From contig CM046327.1 of NCBI GenBank assembly GCA_025403435.1, forward strand, positions 13,384,218 through 13,448,217: a stretch of DNA of 64,000 bases. Reading direction: 5' to 3'. A model generated the notes under the pieces. That model ran no database searches. It was not told the DNA's origin and was given only the letters and a program-made list of their open reading frames with translations. Of this stretch, positions 46,917 through 60,445 are shown piece after piece; position 1 is the first letter of the stretch; each line of letters begins with the position of its first letter. Position numbers and translations under genes: made by a program. The DNA is from Artocarpus heterophyllus. Its lineage: Eukaryota > Streptophyta > Magnoliopsida > Rosales > Moraceae.

Positions 46917-48129
46917 CTACACATCGTACTAGTTTGGTAGGTAAAATTTTTCATTATATTAATTTTTTTTTTTCAGTTTCTCACTATAACTTTAAAATAA
47001 TGGTATAGGTTGTTCACCCCACTAATGAGTTTCCAGGTGATATAACATTTCATCAACATATGTACTCTGATAAAGTTACATGCCAATGTTGTGACCCTCA
47101 AGCAGAAATAGAGCATGTGAACTACTATTCAATTGTTTATAATACAACCAGTTTATGATACATACTTATAACTTGATTTTAAATCCTAATTGTTTGCTTC
47201 TTCCACTAAAGACGTGTATTTTATTAGTTGCGCTTTATCTGTATATTTTTCGTGCATGATAATCAACCCAATCGTATAAATTGTAGTATTTTTTGTCCTT
47301 AATTGCAGAATAAAGCAATTATCATTAATCATATAATCCAAATCCAAGAATTGTCAAATGCTTAGATCTTAATTTATCACCAAAAATTTCAAGTTCTTTC
47401 TCATTAAAATATAAAAACGATTTTTTTTAAAAGAAAATGTTAAAAATATCAATGATGTTCACCAAAGAAAGAACAAAAATAGGAAAAATAAAAAAAGAGG
47501 GGAAAAAAAAGGAAATGAATGTTGCAAGTAGTTTCCTTATAGTTGAACACTTGGAAGTTAATGGGAGCCATAATAAATGTTGGTGAAATATGTTCAGCTT
47601 CCTTTTTCCCCCACTTGCAGTTAATCATAAGATTTTCAATTTAAATAAGATTCCTTCTGCCCATATTCATGGTCTTGCATTTAAGGCTAATCTAAGATTT
47701 TAATTAAAACTCTCTGCCTATAGTTGGCCATAAAATTCTTCTCCCATAAATAAATGCGTAGAGGGCAATGAATAATGATAATAATAATAATAAAGTACAA
47801 ACATTTTCTCTTCATTCTAATCTCTTGCGTGGAATGTTAGCCAGCCGTGAAAAATGTATTTTATTCTCAGATGGTCCGACCAATTGATAAAAAGACAAAA
47901 CTCAAAGGAATCAACGTTTCGGCACCAAACTAGAGACTTCCTTGGCCGGTTATGACTAAAGCCACGTTTGGACCACACCTTTATTGAGTCAATCACTGTG
48001 TCTTCATTAATCATTTAATATTTATTGCTTATCTAGGAGGAGACCCACTTCATGGGCTAAGTGTGTTTTTTTAAAAACCTCTGATTTTTTAATCATTAAT
48101 TGAGTAGTTTAGCGACTGACATGTTTTGA
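46917..48129. other. Intergenic DNA, no gene seen
   Basis: AT-rich; contains a short ATA microsatellite near 47773-47793. Nothing else stands out. Confidence 0.5.
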
Positions 48130-48284
48130 GGTTGTTTGGTATTATTTTCAAAATAGATGAAAATATTTTTATTTTGAAAGATAAGAATTTTTTTAGAATT
48201 GTGTTGAGAGTATTTTTAAAATTTTTGTCATGAAAAACGTACGAAAATATTTTTAAAAGTTTTAAGAACAAAAACAAATGAGGC
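48130..48284. repeat. MITE family C, copy 3
   Basis: Starts GGTTGTTTGGTATTATTTTC and ends AAAAACAAATGAGGC. The core AGAATTGTGTTGAGAGTATTTTT matches copy 1. Confidence 0.7.
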
Positions 48285-49345
48285 TTTTATTTTTATTTTT
48301 TTTCCCTTCCTTTTCCCTTAAAACATATTCAAAGCTCAGCACTCTCATACTCTCAATTTGAGTTCTCGTGAGTGAATTATGTAGCGTCGAGTTTTTGATG
48401 ATTGAAATAAAAAGTGTAGTTTGGTGCGCGTGTTTAGAATGTTTTAAATGGTTTTGAACCTCCAAGACTACAAGAATGTGTTTGGTAAACACAAATTTGA
48501 AATCCTTTAGAACAGTAGGGATCATTTAAAACGAGCTAAATTTTTAGTTTTAAATACTTGACCCCTTAAGTTTCAACTGTTTTAAACCATTTCTACGATA
48601 AAAACTATTCTTATTGTCATTTTCTTTTATAAACCATATCACCAATTTCGTTTTAAAGCCAATGTGACGCTTTATTCTTGTTTGAAATTAATACATTTCA
48701 AACGTAAGTTCAAAACTACTATTTAAATTATAGTTCAAAGTTGTCAGTTCAAACTATAAAATTCAAAACCATGTTATTTCAAACCCCGTGCACCAAACGA
48801 ATCAACAATCAAGTAAAATTGAAGATAAAATGGAATTAAGTCAAGCAATTTTAATCCATAGATGGGCTCTTAAGATTTTGAGAGTAAAACAAAAGGGATA
48901 AGGTGAAGGTGAAACAAATAACCTTTTTTAATTTTTTTAAATCATTTTTTTTTGTGAGTCTCGCTTGGACCCCACAATTACTTCAATTGTAATGGAACGA
49001 TATTAAACGTGCTTGTCAGTAACACATTCATAAGAAGAGGGATTTTTCTTCTCTTTTTTCAATTTTTTTTCATGTTATTACACTATTGGTTCAAGCTTGC
49101 AAAATACGTACTACTAGTGTCTATCTTCATCAACAAAATGGAAGCTGAAGGTGATAGAAAGCTGAATAAGATGGTGATATTCTAGCAATAAATGAGTTAA
49201 ACGTCTCAAGACAGATTTGTTCCAAAAATTCGAATTTAAAGAATAGGGCAGCGATTTTCAGGAGGGCACTTCATTGGGTTGCAGAACATGCCTTAAAAAA
49301 AAAATCTTGCTTCAAAATAGCTTGTTGGAAGTATATAGATAGGGT
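48285..49345. other. Intergenic DNA with a further MITE-like stretch
   Basis: Around 48420-48810 the sequence is full of GTTTTAAA, TTCAAAACC and CACCAAACG words, typical of another short AT-rich element, but I cannot fix its ends. No gene. Confidence 0.4.
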
Positions 49346-49699
49346 GTGTTCGAGAGGGTTTCTTAAAAGCAATTTTTGATTTCTTAAATTTAAAAGCTGC
49401 TTCTTGAAGTATTTAGATGAACTATCAGAAGAGTTTTTACTCTTCAAAATTGCTTCATGTCAAAACTACAAAATATAGCTTCTCAACAAAACATTTCAGA
49501 AATAGACTTGAAACTTATACAAGAGTATCAATAATACATTATAAGCTTAAATAAAATATTTTTTAACTTTTAAAAATAATTGAAACCATATTAACTCATT
49601 AAAGCTCTTTTAAAAATATGGTTTCAAACATTACTGAAAAGCTGTTTCTTTTCATACTGACTAAAAGCATAAGCAGAAGCTGTGCCAAACAGGCCCATA
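49346..49699. repeat. MITE family D (hAT-like ends), 354 bp
   Basis: The left end is GGTGTGTTCGAGAGGGTTTCTT. The reverse complement of the right end is GGCCTGTTTGGCACAGCTTC, followed by TGCTT. The imperfect inverted ends and AAGCTGCTTCTT-rich filling are characteristic of a widespread plant hAT-type MITE. Confidence 0.65.
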
Positions 49700-51469
49700 A
49701 CTTTTTTTGGGGAAGTGTAAAGAATTATAGATCAATATTTAGGCGTTTGAGAATACTATACCCTGATCGAGTAGAAATATAAAGTTAAAAAATGTAATAA
49801 AAAATATAAATAAATATAAGCTAAGAAGTATAAATATATGTTAAAAATGTTAGAGACTAGAAATTTTTTTTGAAAGTGAAAAAAAAAAGAATGTGATGAA
49901 ATACCAAGGGTTCATTGCTTATTGCTATTAATGTTTCTTAACATTCTTTCCTGCCCCTTTTGAAATTGATGATGTATTTAGCAAAGGTTATAATAACTAG
50001 GGATCGCTTTCGTACCCGAAAGTGTGGATACCGTTCCTAATAGGACGGATATGGGATATTATATAAGGCAGGTATGGAAGCTAAAATTGAACCTCGAGTT
50101 GGGGGCAGGCCTTGGGTAGAAGAAGCTCCCCTCTCTCACCCCTGACCTGATTACATGCACTCTTATTTTTTTTTACATATATATGTATCTATATATAAAT
50201 ATATATTATATATTTATATAAAATGGAGTTCGCATAAAAAAAGTACGAGAAGAATATAAAAAAGGAATAATAGTGTTAGTATTTTAATGTTTTGGTTTCT
50301 TTTACAAATTTAGTTTTTGAATTGATAGAGTTTAGATTTTGTTTTTACATGTTGCTAAATTTTACAATTTATTAAATAAAATTTGATTTTAGTTAGATAA
50401 TGTTACAATGATTTTAAAACTCTTAATAGATAAATAGGTAAGATATAGGAATAGCTCCATCGATGGGCTTTTTGGCCGATATAAAGAGAGAAAAGAGTAA
50501 TAGATTGTGGTGGTAGGGGAAGCATGCCCATCTCCGACCAGTTTTGTTGCCATCCTGATAATAACTCGTATCCATGTTTTGCATTAAAAAAACAATCACC
50601 TGAAACAATTAATAATGAGTAGGTGCACAAAACTCCATTAAAAGACAAAGCAGGGTCCCCAGTTTGAAGTGCAACCAAATGGTAGTAAAACCAAGTACCA
50701 GTATACGAGCTCGCCAGGATGCGAATTTTGAAAGGTATAGTGTTGAACTTTCTGGTTTACATTAGTAGTTTTAAACTATATAATTTAAATGGTACTAGTT
50801 TTTGAAATGTAAAGATTTAAAATAAAAATAAAACATAATATCAAATTTAAAACGAAAACTGATGTTTGAAAAACTTATTCTGAAAAATAATTTAAACCGT
50901 GAAAAATTAAGAAAGGTAAAGTTTAACTTTTAAGTGGTTTAGTAGGTTTTAAACTACCTTATAAGGTTTAAACTATCTCAATTATTATTTCATTAAATAT
51001 TAATTTGAATCGTCTTTATAGTTTTAATTTGCCTAAACCCATGCACCAAAACACCACATAGATTTCGAGGGCAAAAAAAAAAAGTTCTAAAAAATAATAA
51101 TAAATTAAATAATAACTACTAGAATATATATATATATATATTTTTTTTTTTGAGGAACTACTGTAGTGTGTGTATGCTGGCCCAAGGTGAATTTTTCCAC
51201 GAGCTTAGCTTTACCACGTGGGACGCATGTCAAACCTCGGTCAAACCCCAGAGCATTGGAATTGGATGGCCGTTTCTATTGTCCTATTCAAATCCTTTTT
51301 AATGTAAATTTGGTTCCAACAAAACGAATAAAACGACAAGAAAACAAGATCTTTGGGGAAAAAGACTTAAAATCACATTGTTCCGGTATTAAAAAAGGGC
51401 ATAACACAAATTACAGTGGCCCAGACGATTAACAGAAATCATAATTTTTATGTGGTATTTTTCTTTTAT
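49700..51469. other. Intergenic DNA, no gene seen
   Basis: Includes a slightly GC-rich stretch at 49995-50155, an AT tract at 50176-50220, a GTTTAAAC-rich stretch at 50735-51060 that looks like another MITE, and an AT/T tract at 51125-51152. The open frame at 51166-51432 has no recognisable family. Confidence 0.45.
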
Positions 51470-51574
51470 GGTATGTTTAACACACTTTATTGTATTATAT
51501 TATATTATATTATATTACATTGTATTATATATAAAAAATATAATACAATACAATACGGTCGTACCAAACAAACC
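51470..51574. repeat. Foldback MITE, 105 bp
   Basis: The two halves are near-complete inverted repeats: GGTATGTTTAACACAC at the left, and GGTTTGTTTGGTACGAC as the reverse complement of the right. The centre is a perfect 12-bp stem (51519-51530 with 51538-51549) and a 7-base loop. Confidence 0.75.
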
Positions 51575-52102
51575 CTGTTGACTTTTGGCACTGTAACTCA
51601 GGACTTTTAATTCAACAATTATTACCATGTATGTGTTGAATCGTAGATGCATGTGGAAACAGCTTGAACAAAAAGGTTTTATTTGAAACCACTTTTGTTA
51701 AGTTATTTCTTCTCATAGAATTTAAATTGTCAAAGTATTTTTAACTTAAAGTTTTTGTTTGAACTATGGTTTTTAACGCTTTCGTAATATGACTCAAATC
51801 GACATTGTTATTCAGATAAGATATGAAAATATCCATCTATGTATGACATTTTTAACACTTTTATGTGCTTTGAAAATTGTTATCACGAACTGTTAATTTT
51901 GGTAATATTCTCTTATCTCTCATCAATTAGTATCCCCTTCAAAAACAAAAATTATTGGGCGGTCCCAATTTGAACCAAATGTTAATAATTAAAATGGTTT
52001 GAAACCATTTTGGTTAAAATACTACTGTATGTAAAAGCTTTACAATGCAACTCATTTTTTTCTTGACATTATAGTATACAAGAGCTTTACACTGCAGCAA
52101 TC
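51575..52102. other. Intergenic DNA with family A-like debris
   Basis: Near 52020-52100 the words ACTGTATGTAAAAGCTTTACA and AAGAGCTTTACACTGCAGCAA match the family A MITE core, but the ends are unclear. No gene. Confidence 0.45.
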
Positions 52103-52560
52103 TTGTTTGGTAAATGGTCTTGAATTATGTTGATTTGCATTATTTTGATTTAAGTTGTGTGATTTAAATTATGTGATTTGAATTGCTATCTGAATTGACG
52201 TTTGGATGTGCATTTAAAGTATTAATCTGAAGAGCAAATAAAATTAAAATTTGTGTTTAGATAGATAGTGGAAAAAATTTTAAATTTATTAACAAATTTA
52301 ACAAAATCTTAATGTTCATGATATTAAAAAAATATGCAATATGAAACTTACTTTATTTCTCTCTTCATTAGAAACACAATAAAAGAATCGTATCAATCGG
52401 ATATCAAATGAAAAAATGATTTTTTTTCCATAAATATAGGAGAGAGAATATAAGATTTTACTGTAACAAACTGGTCCTAGTCCAAAGAGTCTAAGGGGGA
52501 GTAGAACTCTGAAAACTTGGATTCAATGATTAATTTGCTTTGAATTTTAGAAGAAACAAA
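52103..52560. repeat. Dispersed ~457-bp repeat, copy 2
   Basis: Co-linear with 7696-8152 over its full length. Starts TGTTTGGTAAATGG and ends GAATTTTAGAAGAAACAAA. Confidence 0.8.
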
Positions 52561-54130
52561 TATATATCTAAAGAATTTTGTGGACTCATAGTCCAACAAG
52601 TTAGAATATGCCAAACAAACAAACAGTTTTAGTTAAAACTGATAATGCTAAACGCCTAATAAAATTAAAATAGTTTAATGCTATTTACAATTTACTCTCT
52701 AAATTATTTTCCGGTTGCTAAATTACGTTAATGATTACCGTTAAAAAAAATTGTGGCATAAAATTATTCACTCTAATTGTCCTAAAATTCGGTTACTCAT
52801 AAGCTTAAAGAAAAAAAATTAAATCAGAAATCTTATAGTATTTACTATTTAAGGGAGGTTATTAATTTTTTGGAGCAGTATTATCTAGTTTAAATAATGT
52901 TGGACACCGTTGCTTACAATAGATAGATCTCATTTGTGAATTTTACTCGTGGCACCTTGCTCATTATTACGTGGGAAATTATTATCCCATAATAGTATTG
53001 TAACGACAATAAATTTCCAGTTGGGTCTCTTAGAAAATCCTAAAGTCTCATTGTTGTTCCTTTTAAGGTAATATAGTTTTTGTGCATCAAGTTTGAGCTT
53101 AAAGTTAAACTTAAATACTGTAACATGTAAGAGTTTTATATTATAGTATATTTTTACTTACACTGTAATATGTGTAAATTTTACACTATAACAATTAAAG
53201 CTTTGATGTTGAAACGTGGTTTTTAAACACTCTCTAAGTCTCTGTTTGGTATTTTAGTTGGAACCAACAAATACTATAAAGTTCTCAACAGCTATAATAT
53301 AAACGCAAAAAGTTGCTACAGTGTAAAACCTTCCTATGCTATAGCTTTTAAACCAATATTTTCAGTTTCAATAGCTCTTCTACAGGGGCGTAGCCACTCA
53401 CGGACAAGGGTAAGGGGCCACCTCCCTTAAACTTTTATTATTTTTTTTAATTTATATATAAAGTTTAATAAAACTAGTATTTCACCCCTTTGAAAATTAT
53501 ATTTAACGCCCTTATAATTTTATTCTACCTCCCTTAAAATTCTCTATTTTTTTATTTGCCCACCGCCATCCTTTATGACTAGTTTTTCTAGCACTTCTGT
53601 CCCCAAATCTCTATAAATTGTTTGCAAGTTAAATAAGGCAAATGGTCCCAAACACCCTCTAATAAGCAATTTAACACTTTAATTATAATTGATGTTTTAA
53701 ATCTAAAAAATGTAACATAAAAACGTCTTATATTATAATAATTTTTTTTACTTTTTTATTATAATTGTTAAAAATTTTATACCATGTATAATTAAAACTA
53801 ACAAGATAAAACTTAAAATGCCGGAGCACTAAAATGTTTGCAAATAAGACAAATGGTCACGATCCCTCTGGCCGGCTTACTCAAGTGGCAATTTAATGAA
53901 AATTCGTACGTTATGCCCCTAGACCACATATAATCCTTTACCCTGTTTTGCCAACTAAGCTTTCACTCTTCAGATTTCTCTTTCTTCTTTCTCTCACGTA
54001 CGTGTAATAAAAAACAAAAAATTTTCATTTTCATTTTTGTAATTTTCTTGATTTTCATCCTTATTTAATTATTTTAATAATTTTTCCTCGCTTCGTTGTT
54101 CGGACGCGTTGCTTGAAGTTTGGAAGACTC
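52561..54130. other. Repeat-rich region upstream of the kinesin gene
   Basis: Contains family A-like cores near 53108-53200 and 53240-53355, and a short element beginning GGGGCGTAGCCACTCACGG at 53387. The kinesin promoter must lie in the last few hundred bases; a clear TATA box was not identified. Confidence 0.4.
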
Positions 54131-54131
54131 A

Positions 54132-54151
54132 CTCTCCTCTCTCTCTCTCTG
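54132..54151 (+). promoter_or_regulatory. CT-rich tract in the probable 5' leader of the kinesin gene
   Basis: A run of CTCT about 420 bases before the kinesin ATG. Pyrimidine patches of this kind are common near plant transcription starts and in leaders. Confidence 0.35.
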
Positions 54152-54572
54152 ATTCATTTTCTGGCGTTGTCGATTAATTTTCTACTGAAACCAGAAAATC
54201 TTTCTTTTCTTTTCTTTGGCGTTTGTTTCTCGAGAAAATGGAATGCTGGTCTCTCCAGTACATTTTAAACCCAACGCGGTTTTTACGCCTCAATAAACTC
54301 GTGTCTTATCGTTCTTTCTGATTCTTTTTTTTATTGTATTTTTTTTTTTCTTTTGGTCGAGAGAAATCCCTATGTCTTCCTTTCTTTCTCTCTATTTTTG
54401 AAAAATTTTGCAGTTTCCATTTTTTCCATGGCGATACGAGTATAGAAATTTGAAAATATATATATTTTTTAATTTTGTTTTTGAAACACGAAAGGAAAAG
54501 AGATTCAAAGTTTTATATACGATTTCGAATTGTTCTTGGCTACAAAAACATAGAACTCGATGTTAAATCGAA

Positions 54573-57500
54573 ATGCCGAGCATTAGGGCCCCTGCTACCA
54601 AGAAAGTAACTACTCTCACGGTATATACATGTTCATACTTATGTATTTTGATTGTATATATTTTTAAGTGTTTGATATGTTCAGATTCACGTGATTTTGA
54701 AGCTCTGCAATTCTACAGGTTGCTGTGAAATGCAGACCGTTAGCGGAGAAGGAACGTGGTCGCGACATTGTTCGAGTGATCGACCACAAGGTTTGTGTAG
54801 TTTTTGTTGAATCATTTGTTCGTTGTTAGCTTCATTTCTTCTTTGGAACTTTTTTTTTTATTATTTTTTTTTGGTTAATGTGTTGATGATGAGTATTTTG
54901 AATTTGTAGGAGGTGCTTGTTTTAGATCCTGACCTGTCAAAGGATTACCTTGAGCGCATACAGAATCGAACCAAGGAGAAGAAATACAGTTTCGATTACG
55001 CATTTTGTCCTGATTCTACAAATTTGGTACTTAGCATTTGTCTCTAATTGCTAAATTAACTATACTTCATGAAATTGAAAATTTTGAGTTAATGATTGAA
55101 GCAACTAGTCCAGTAATGTGTTGATTATATTCTTCGATTTAACAATGTTTAGTTCCTAGGTTACTGAATTACCTAGAAGATGTTTGTATTTCCTTTATGA
55201 TGCATTGTTCATATACTTCTTTGTCGATATGTGAATTTTCACTGAATGAATATCAGTTGCATTTTGGAAATTTATGAGGTGCAAAGTGCTATCTTATTTT
55301 TCCTTTGATCTCTTTGGTATAAAGGTTGATAAGGACCTATAGTATGCAATTGAATTTTTTTGTTTTCAAATATAATGCTTTGAATCCGCTTGGGCACGAA
55401 TGTTGACTTGACTGCTATCAATTCATACCACTTTCTCCAAATTGGGAAAAATACCAGAAAATTTATGGTTAATATTATGGGGATAATTGTATTTTGAATC
55501 ATTTGTCTAACCACTGGGTTTATGTACAGGATGTTTACACGAAAAGCATATCTTTTGTAATCTCTGGGGTTGTTCAAGGCCTCAATGCAACTGTCTTTGC
55601 ATATGGTTCAACTGGAAGGTACTTGAGAGAGATACTTGGAGCTTGATTTCTTGTGTCTCTTTTTGGTTCGACGGTATAATTCCTTAGTCAACACCCATCA
55701 ATTTAAATAGCTAAGAGAAACTTGATATTTTACAATGTCCATGCATAATGGTAGGCCTGAGCAATCTCATTTGCACTATCCAAATGCAGTTATTCTATAA
55801 GTTTCTAATATTTTTCTCCAAATGTGTCCAGTGGTAAAACATACACAATGGTTGGGACCAAAGATGATCCTGGACTCATGGTTCTCAGTTTGCACAGAAT
55901 TTTTGATCTAATCCAAGGGGACAAGACCTCTGATGAATTTGAAGTTACATGCTCCTATCTTGAAGTCTATAATGAAGTATGGTGTGGCTATTTTGAAGGA
56001 TTGATATGTTGTAGTTTTTACATTCTTTCGTACGAAATTGTTTAACGTACATCTTGAAAATTTAGGTTATCTACGATTTACTTGAGAAGTCATCTGGCCA
56101 TTTGGAGTTGAGAGAGGATCCAGAACAAGGAATAACTGTGGCTGGACTGAGATGTATCAAGGTTTTATATTTTGTCTTTTAAATTGATACTTAAGAGTAA
56201 ATATTGTGATAAGATACTTATTAGACCTTTATGAATTGTGCTTCTAATTCAGGTTCACTCAGCTGATAAGATCCTTGAACTCTTAAACCTTGGAAATAGC
56301 CGAAGGAAAACTGAAAGCACAGAGGCCAATGCAACATCCTCTCGGTGATTTAATTTTTACCTTCCATGAGCAACATACCATGATGCTTGTTGTTATTAGT
56401 TTTGAGACTCTTTAGTATGATTTGCCATTTCCACAGAATCTTTGTATTGGATTTCTTGCCCTGATCATAATTATTCAGTATCCCAAACTTCATATTGGTA
56501 GCCATTAAAAAATTTTCAGCTCAGTAGGTTAATATTTGTATTGAATATTGAATATAGGTACACGTTACAACGTGTAACTCTGGTGGTAACTCTCCTGGCA
56601 TATGATTTTTAGTCGTACTTCCATAGGCTACTGACCATTCTTATATTTTCGTGGTAATTATGCTGGCACACGATCTATTTTGGTAAGGCTAAAATGTCAA
56701 GTAGAGATATAATGTTTTATTGATTATAAGATATTAAAGTGCGCATGATTGCATCACCAGTGCCAGCACAACTATTTCTAATTTACATTGACAAATAACG
56801 ATCTTTTTATGGCTATCTCATGATTTCTTATTTTATTTTCTTTTATTTTTTATATCTATAACTAGGTCACATGCAGTTCTGGAGATAACTGTAAAAAGAA
56901 GGCAGAAGAACAAGTATAGGAATCAAGTATTGCGGGGAAAACTTGCACTTGTGGATCTTGCTGGCAGTGAAAGGGCTTCTGAAACAAATAATGGAGGCCA
57001 GAAGTTAAGAGATGGAGCTAATATCAATCGTTCACTTCTTGCTCTAGCAAACTGCATTAATGCTCTGGGGAAACGCCACAAGAAGGGTCTTGCTTATGTT
57101 CCTTACAGAAATAGGTATGTGGTGATAATTATGGTAGGCTGATGCCCTTCCGACTATTTTGGCTAATTTTATTAGTTATGCAGCAAATTGACGCGAATAC
57201 TGAAAGATGGTCTGAGCGGTAATTCCCAAACTGTCATGGTTGCTACTATATCTCCTGCGGACAGTCAGTATCATCACACTGTTAATACCTTGAAATATGC
57301 GGACCGAGCAAAGGAGATAAAGACACACGTCCAGGTAAGATTCAAAGAGTCGCATTGTATGATCCGAATAGTTTTCTATTCAGATGAAGTGACTTGAATT
57401 ATTAGAAACAATATGGTCCTTTGAACATTTTGTTTATGGCTCATTGTAAATCATCATTAATATTGGATTCTTTCATGTTTGACCTTTCATGCTAGTAAGA

Positions 57501-60445
57501 GGAGCATGATAGGATAGTTGTTTGCTAATTGTGTTCTCTATTTTGCATTCTGCATTTTATTGGTTTCAATATACTTCTGTGTGTTTTGTGGTTTTTTTTT
57601 TTTTTTAATTTATCCAGCATTGATTTGAATGCAATATCTTCTTTTCTCCTCCTGTGTATCGCCATCTTAAGTGATACTTGCCATCACAGAAATGAATCGT
57701 CTCATTCTCATTCCTGGTCTTGCTTTAAGTTAACAACGGGCATGTTTTTTCTTTATTCACAGAAAAATATTGGTACAATTGATACCCATGTCTCGGACTA
57801 CCAGAGGATGATTGACAGTCTTCAGGTAAGCTTTTAAAATGGTAGAATTTAAGGTGAGGGTTCTCTCTGTTGTATTAACATACTTAACTGTGCAGATTGA
57901 GGTTTGCCGACTGAAAAAAGAACTAGCTGAAAAAGAATCACAACGAAGTATCAAACCTGCTGAGAAGGCTGTTCATGATGAGCTATCTTGGTTGAATACT
58001 TTGAGCCATGAAACCAGTGAAAATGTTCAAGAAAGGATAAACTTACAGAAGGCACTGTATGAGCTTGAGGAAACTAACCTTCGCAACCGCACTGAACTCC
58101 AACATCTTGATGATGCTATTGCAAAACAACAGGTAAATTAGGGGCACTTGTGTAACACAAGTATTATTTGGTGTATTCTACATGATTTTGTTTTGACCTT
58201 GCACATTTTTACAGGATTAAACTAATTTCCAGTCTGTCTCTGCCAAATATGGAACTTTGATTCGTTAAAACCTGAATTTTATTGGATGATCTCTTCTCTT
58301 TTTTTTTTTTTTTTTTCCTTCTACTGTTCTAGTTTAAGTTTTGATTAGGAGGACATGAATCTTTTTTTTTTTTTTTTTTTGGGGTGGGGTGGGGTGGGGT
58401 GGGGGGGGGGAGGGGGGGGAGATGTTTCCAAAATTCCATTTTATTTTTTTTTTGGAATGCGATGCTAACAATGTAATACCTTTTTTTTACGTCACAGGCT
58501 ATTGAAAAAGATGGATCAGTTGTTGAGGCTTTAAGAGCAAGGCGGCAAGTTATTCTAGATAACATTCGTGACAATGATGAAGCTGGTGTTAATTACCGGA
58601 AGGTAAATGTTTCAGCTTGTACTTCAACTCATAAGGATATAATTTTGACAGCTTTTAATATTATTAAACATCGTCTGTAGGAAATTGAATCCAATGAGAC
58701 GCATAGATGCCAGCAGCAAGATATGATTGATGAGGCCATCAGCAATAATGGAAACAAAATATACTTGCGGATTCTTAGTCAATACAGGCTTTTGGTCAGC
58801 AGATATAACGCTAATCCTTTTAGATATTTTTTGTGTATAATTTGCTTGGGTATTTGGATATGTATTGTGTGGCTATAGAAATTGCAAAAAGGTTACAAAA
58901 GCAGCTCTTCTTGTCAAAATGAATTGGGATTTTGATTTTTCATAGTCCAGCAAAATTATTTTCATTTTCAATCTCCAGGTAGAATCTAGCGTTTTACGTG
59001 TCTTCCTTTGGTATTTTGCAGTATCCTGTTATCAATTCTGTAGGTTCTATTTTCTTGATACATATAATTCTTGAAGAAATGATAACTGCTATCCGCTTCA
59101 ATTATTGATTTGAATGCAATTGTTAAAGACTCTGAAAGAAACCATGATTTGTCACAGGCAACATGGATATTAGATTTTATTAATAGTAATGTTGGCGTTG
59201 CAAACATACAGGGAATGGCTAATACGGAGCTTCAGTTTGAAATGGCAATGAGGGATCAAGTCATCCACAACCAAAGGGAAGTGGTAAGAAACATGTGGGA
59301 CTTGCTTATGGGGCTGGGACTTGACGAAAGACGGATAATGGACCTTGCTGCCAAGCGGGGTATAACAATAGAAGACTGGACCATGAAACCGCATCTTGGT
59401 CTTTCAACTATAAAGCAGTCATCAGATTTAGCTTTTGGCAGAAGTAATCCATCTGGATTTTTCCCTGGGATGGGCCTTTCATTTTCTAGGCAATCTTGTG
59501 TCTTCGAGCAGTGTGAAGATTCTGGCTCAAGGTTGATGCCCAAGGAATGTAACGAACCAACTCGTGCTTTTTGCCGAGAAGAGCATCATAGTTCCTATGT
59601 TGTAGTATCTCATGATCACTCCCCATCGGCATATTTGAGGATGAGGAAGAGTTGTGAGCATTGGGTTGGTGGCAGGCCAAATTTATGTTTTAATTCTCCT
59701 GATAAACGTCCTCAAGATTTGCGGAGCTCGTGTCCCGAGATGAGAATTCAGTCTTCACCTTACAGTGAAAGCTGCATATCTGCTTCCACTCTCACTGCTG
59801 TCAATTTCGGCAACCAGCAAATGGTATGAATTTCACAAGAATTATCTTACGGTTTTTTCTTTTTTTAGTTTGCTAGTTCAACAGAAATAATGTAGGGTGG
59901 TCTATAATTTCTTTGGCTGTAAAGTCTTGATTTTATAGTTTTTGCCTAGCATTTGAGGTTGGAGGATATTCTTTCTTGTCTCTTTAACCTTAGCTCATAA
60001 TTGCAAACAAATTTTACCCTTCATAATGATCATCTTTTCTTTTATTATGCCAGGACATTTGGGAAAATGAATGGTTATAAGCTCTTGACAAAAAGAAATT
60101 TTGTCATTGTATATTGTATCAATCTGACTTGGACATCATGTCACACAGGATGGATGGGATAATCCTTTGAGGCAAGAGATGTTCAAAGGTCCTCGTGCTG
60201 TAACGAGCAGTGACCAAAGTAGAATGGTGAGCAACCACGGTGCAACAACTCGATGTTTGTTTGGATACAACAGTCCATTGGAGCAAGGTTCCAGTATTCT
60301 AAACTCTAGTTACATTGTCCCAAAGACTGAATGCTCAAATCGTCTGGAATTTTCGAACATGCCTCCTCCCTTAGCTCCTACAAGGTCAGTTTTGTTCGCT
60401 TCCAGCAACTCCAGTCCCAATGGCAGTCCTAATAGTCTTGTATAG
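54573..60445 (+). CDS. KIN8B: Kinesin-8 family motor protein (KIN-8B-like), 15 exons, complete
   Basis: Exons: 54573-54620, 54719-54790, 54910-55026, 55530-55618, 55832-55976, 56066-56161, 56253-56344, 56866-57114, 57184-57334, 57763-57825, 57896-58132, 58498-58602, 58681-58794, 59212-59823 and 60149-60445. They total 2,487 bp, 828 codons plus stop, with no break and all introns GT-AG. The N-terminal motor (about residues 15-350) has the P-loop GSTGSGKT at 105-112, switch I SSRSH at 218-222 and switch II DLAGSE at 250-255, then [21 protein letters not shown] neck and coiled-coil region follows (about 370-525), then a long low-complexity tail. The start [11 protein letters not shown] and the tail order match Arabidopsis AT3G49650 from memory. 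Kinesin-8 motors walk to microtubule plus ends and limit microtubule length. Symbol choice between the A and B paralogues is from memory. Confidence 0.93.
58381..58421 (+). repeat. G-rich tract in a kinesin intron, potential G-quadruplex
   Basis: Four GGGGT units followed by runs of ten and eight G, directly after a T run, on the sense strand of intron 11 (58133-58497). It has far more than the four G-runs needed for a quadruplex. Confidence 0.85.
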
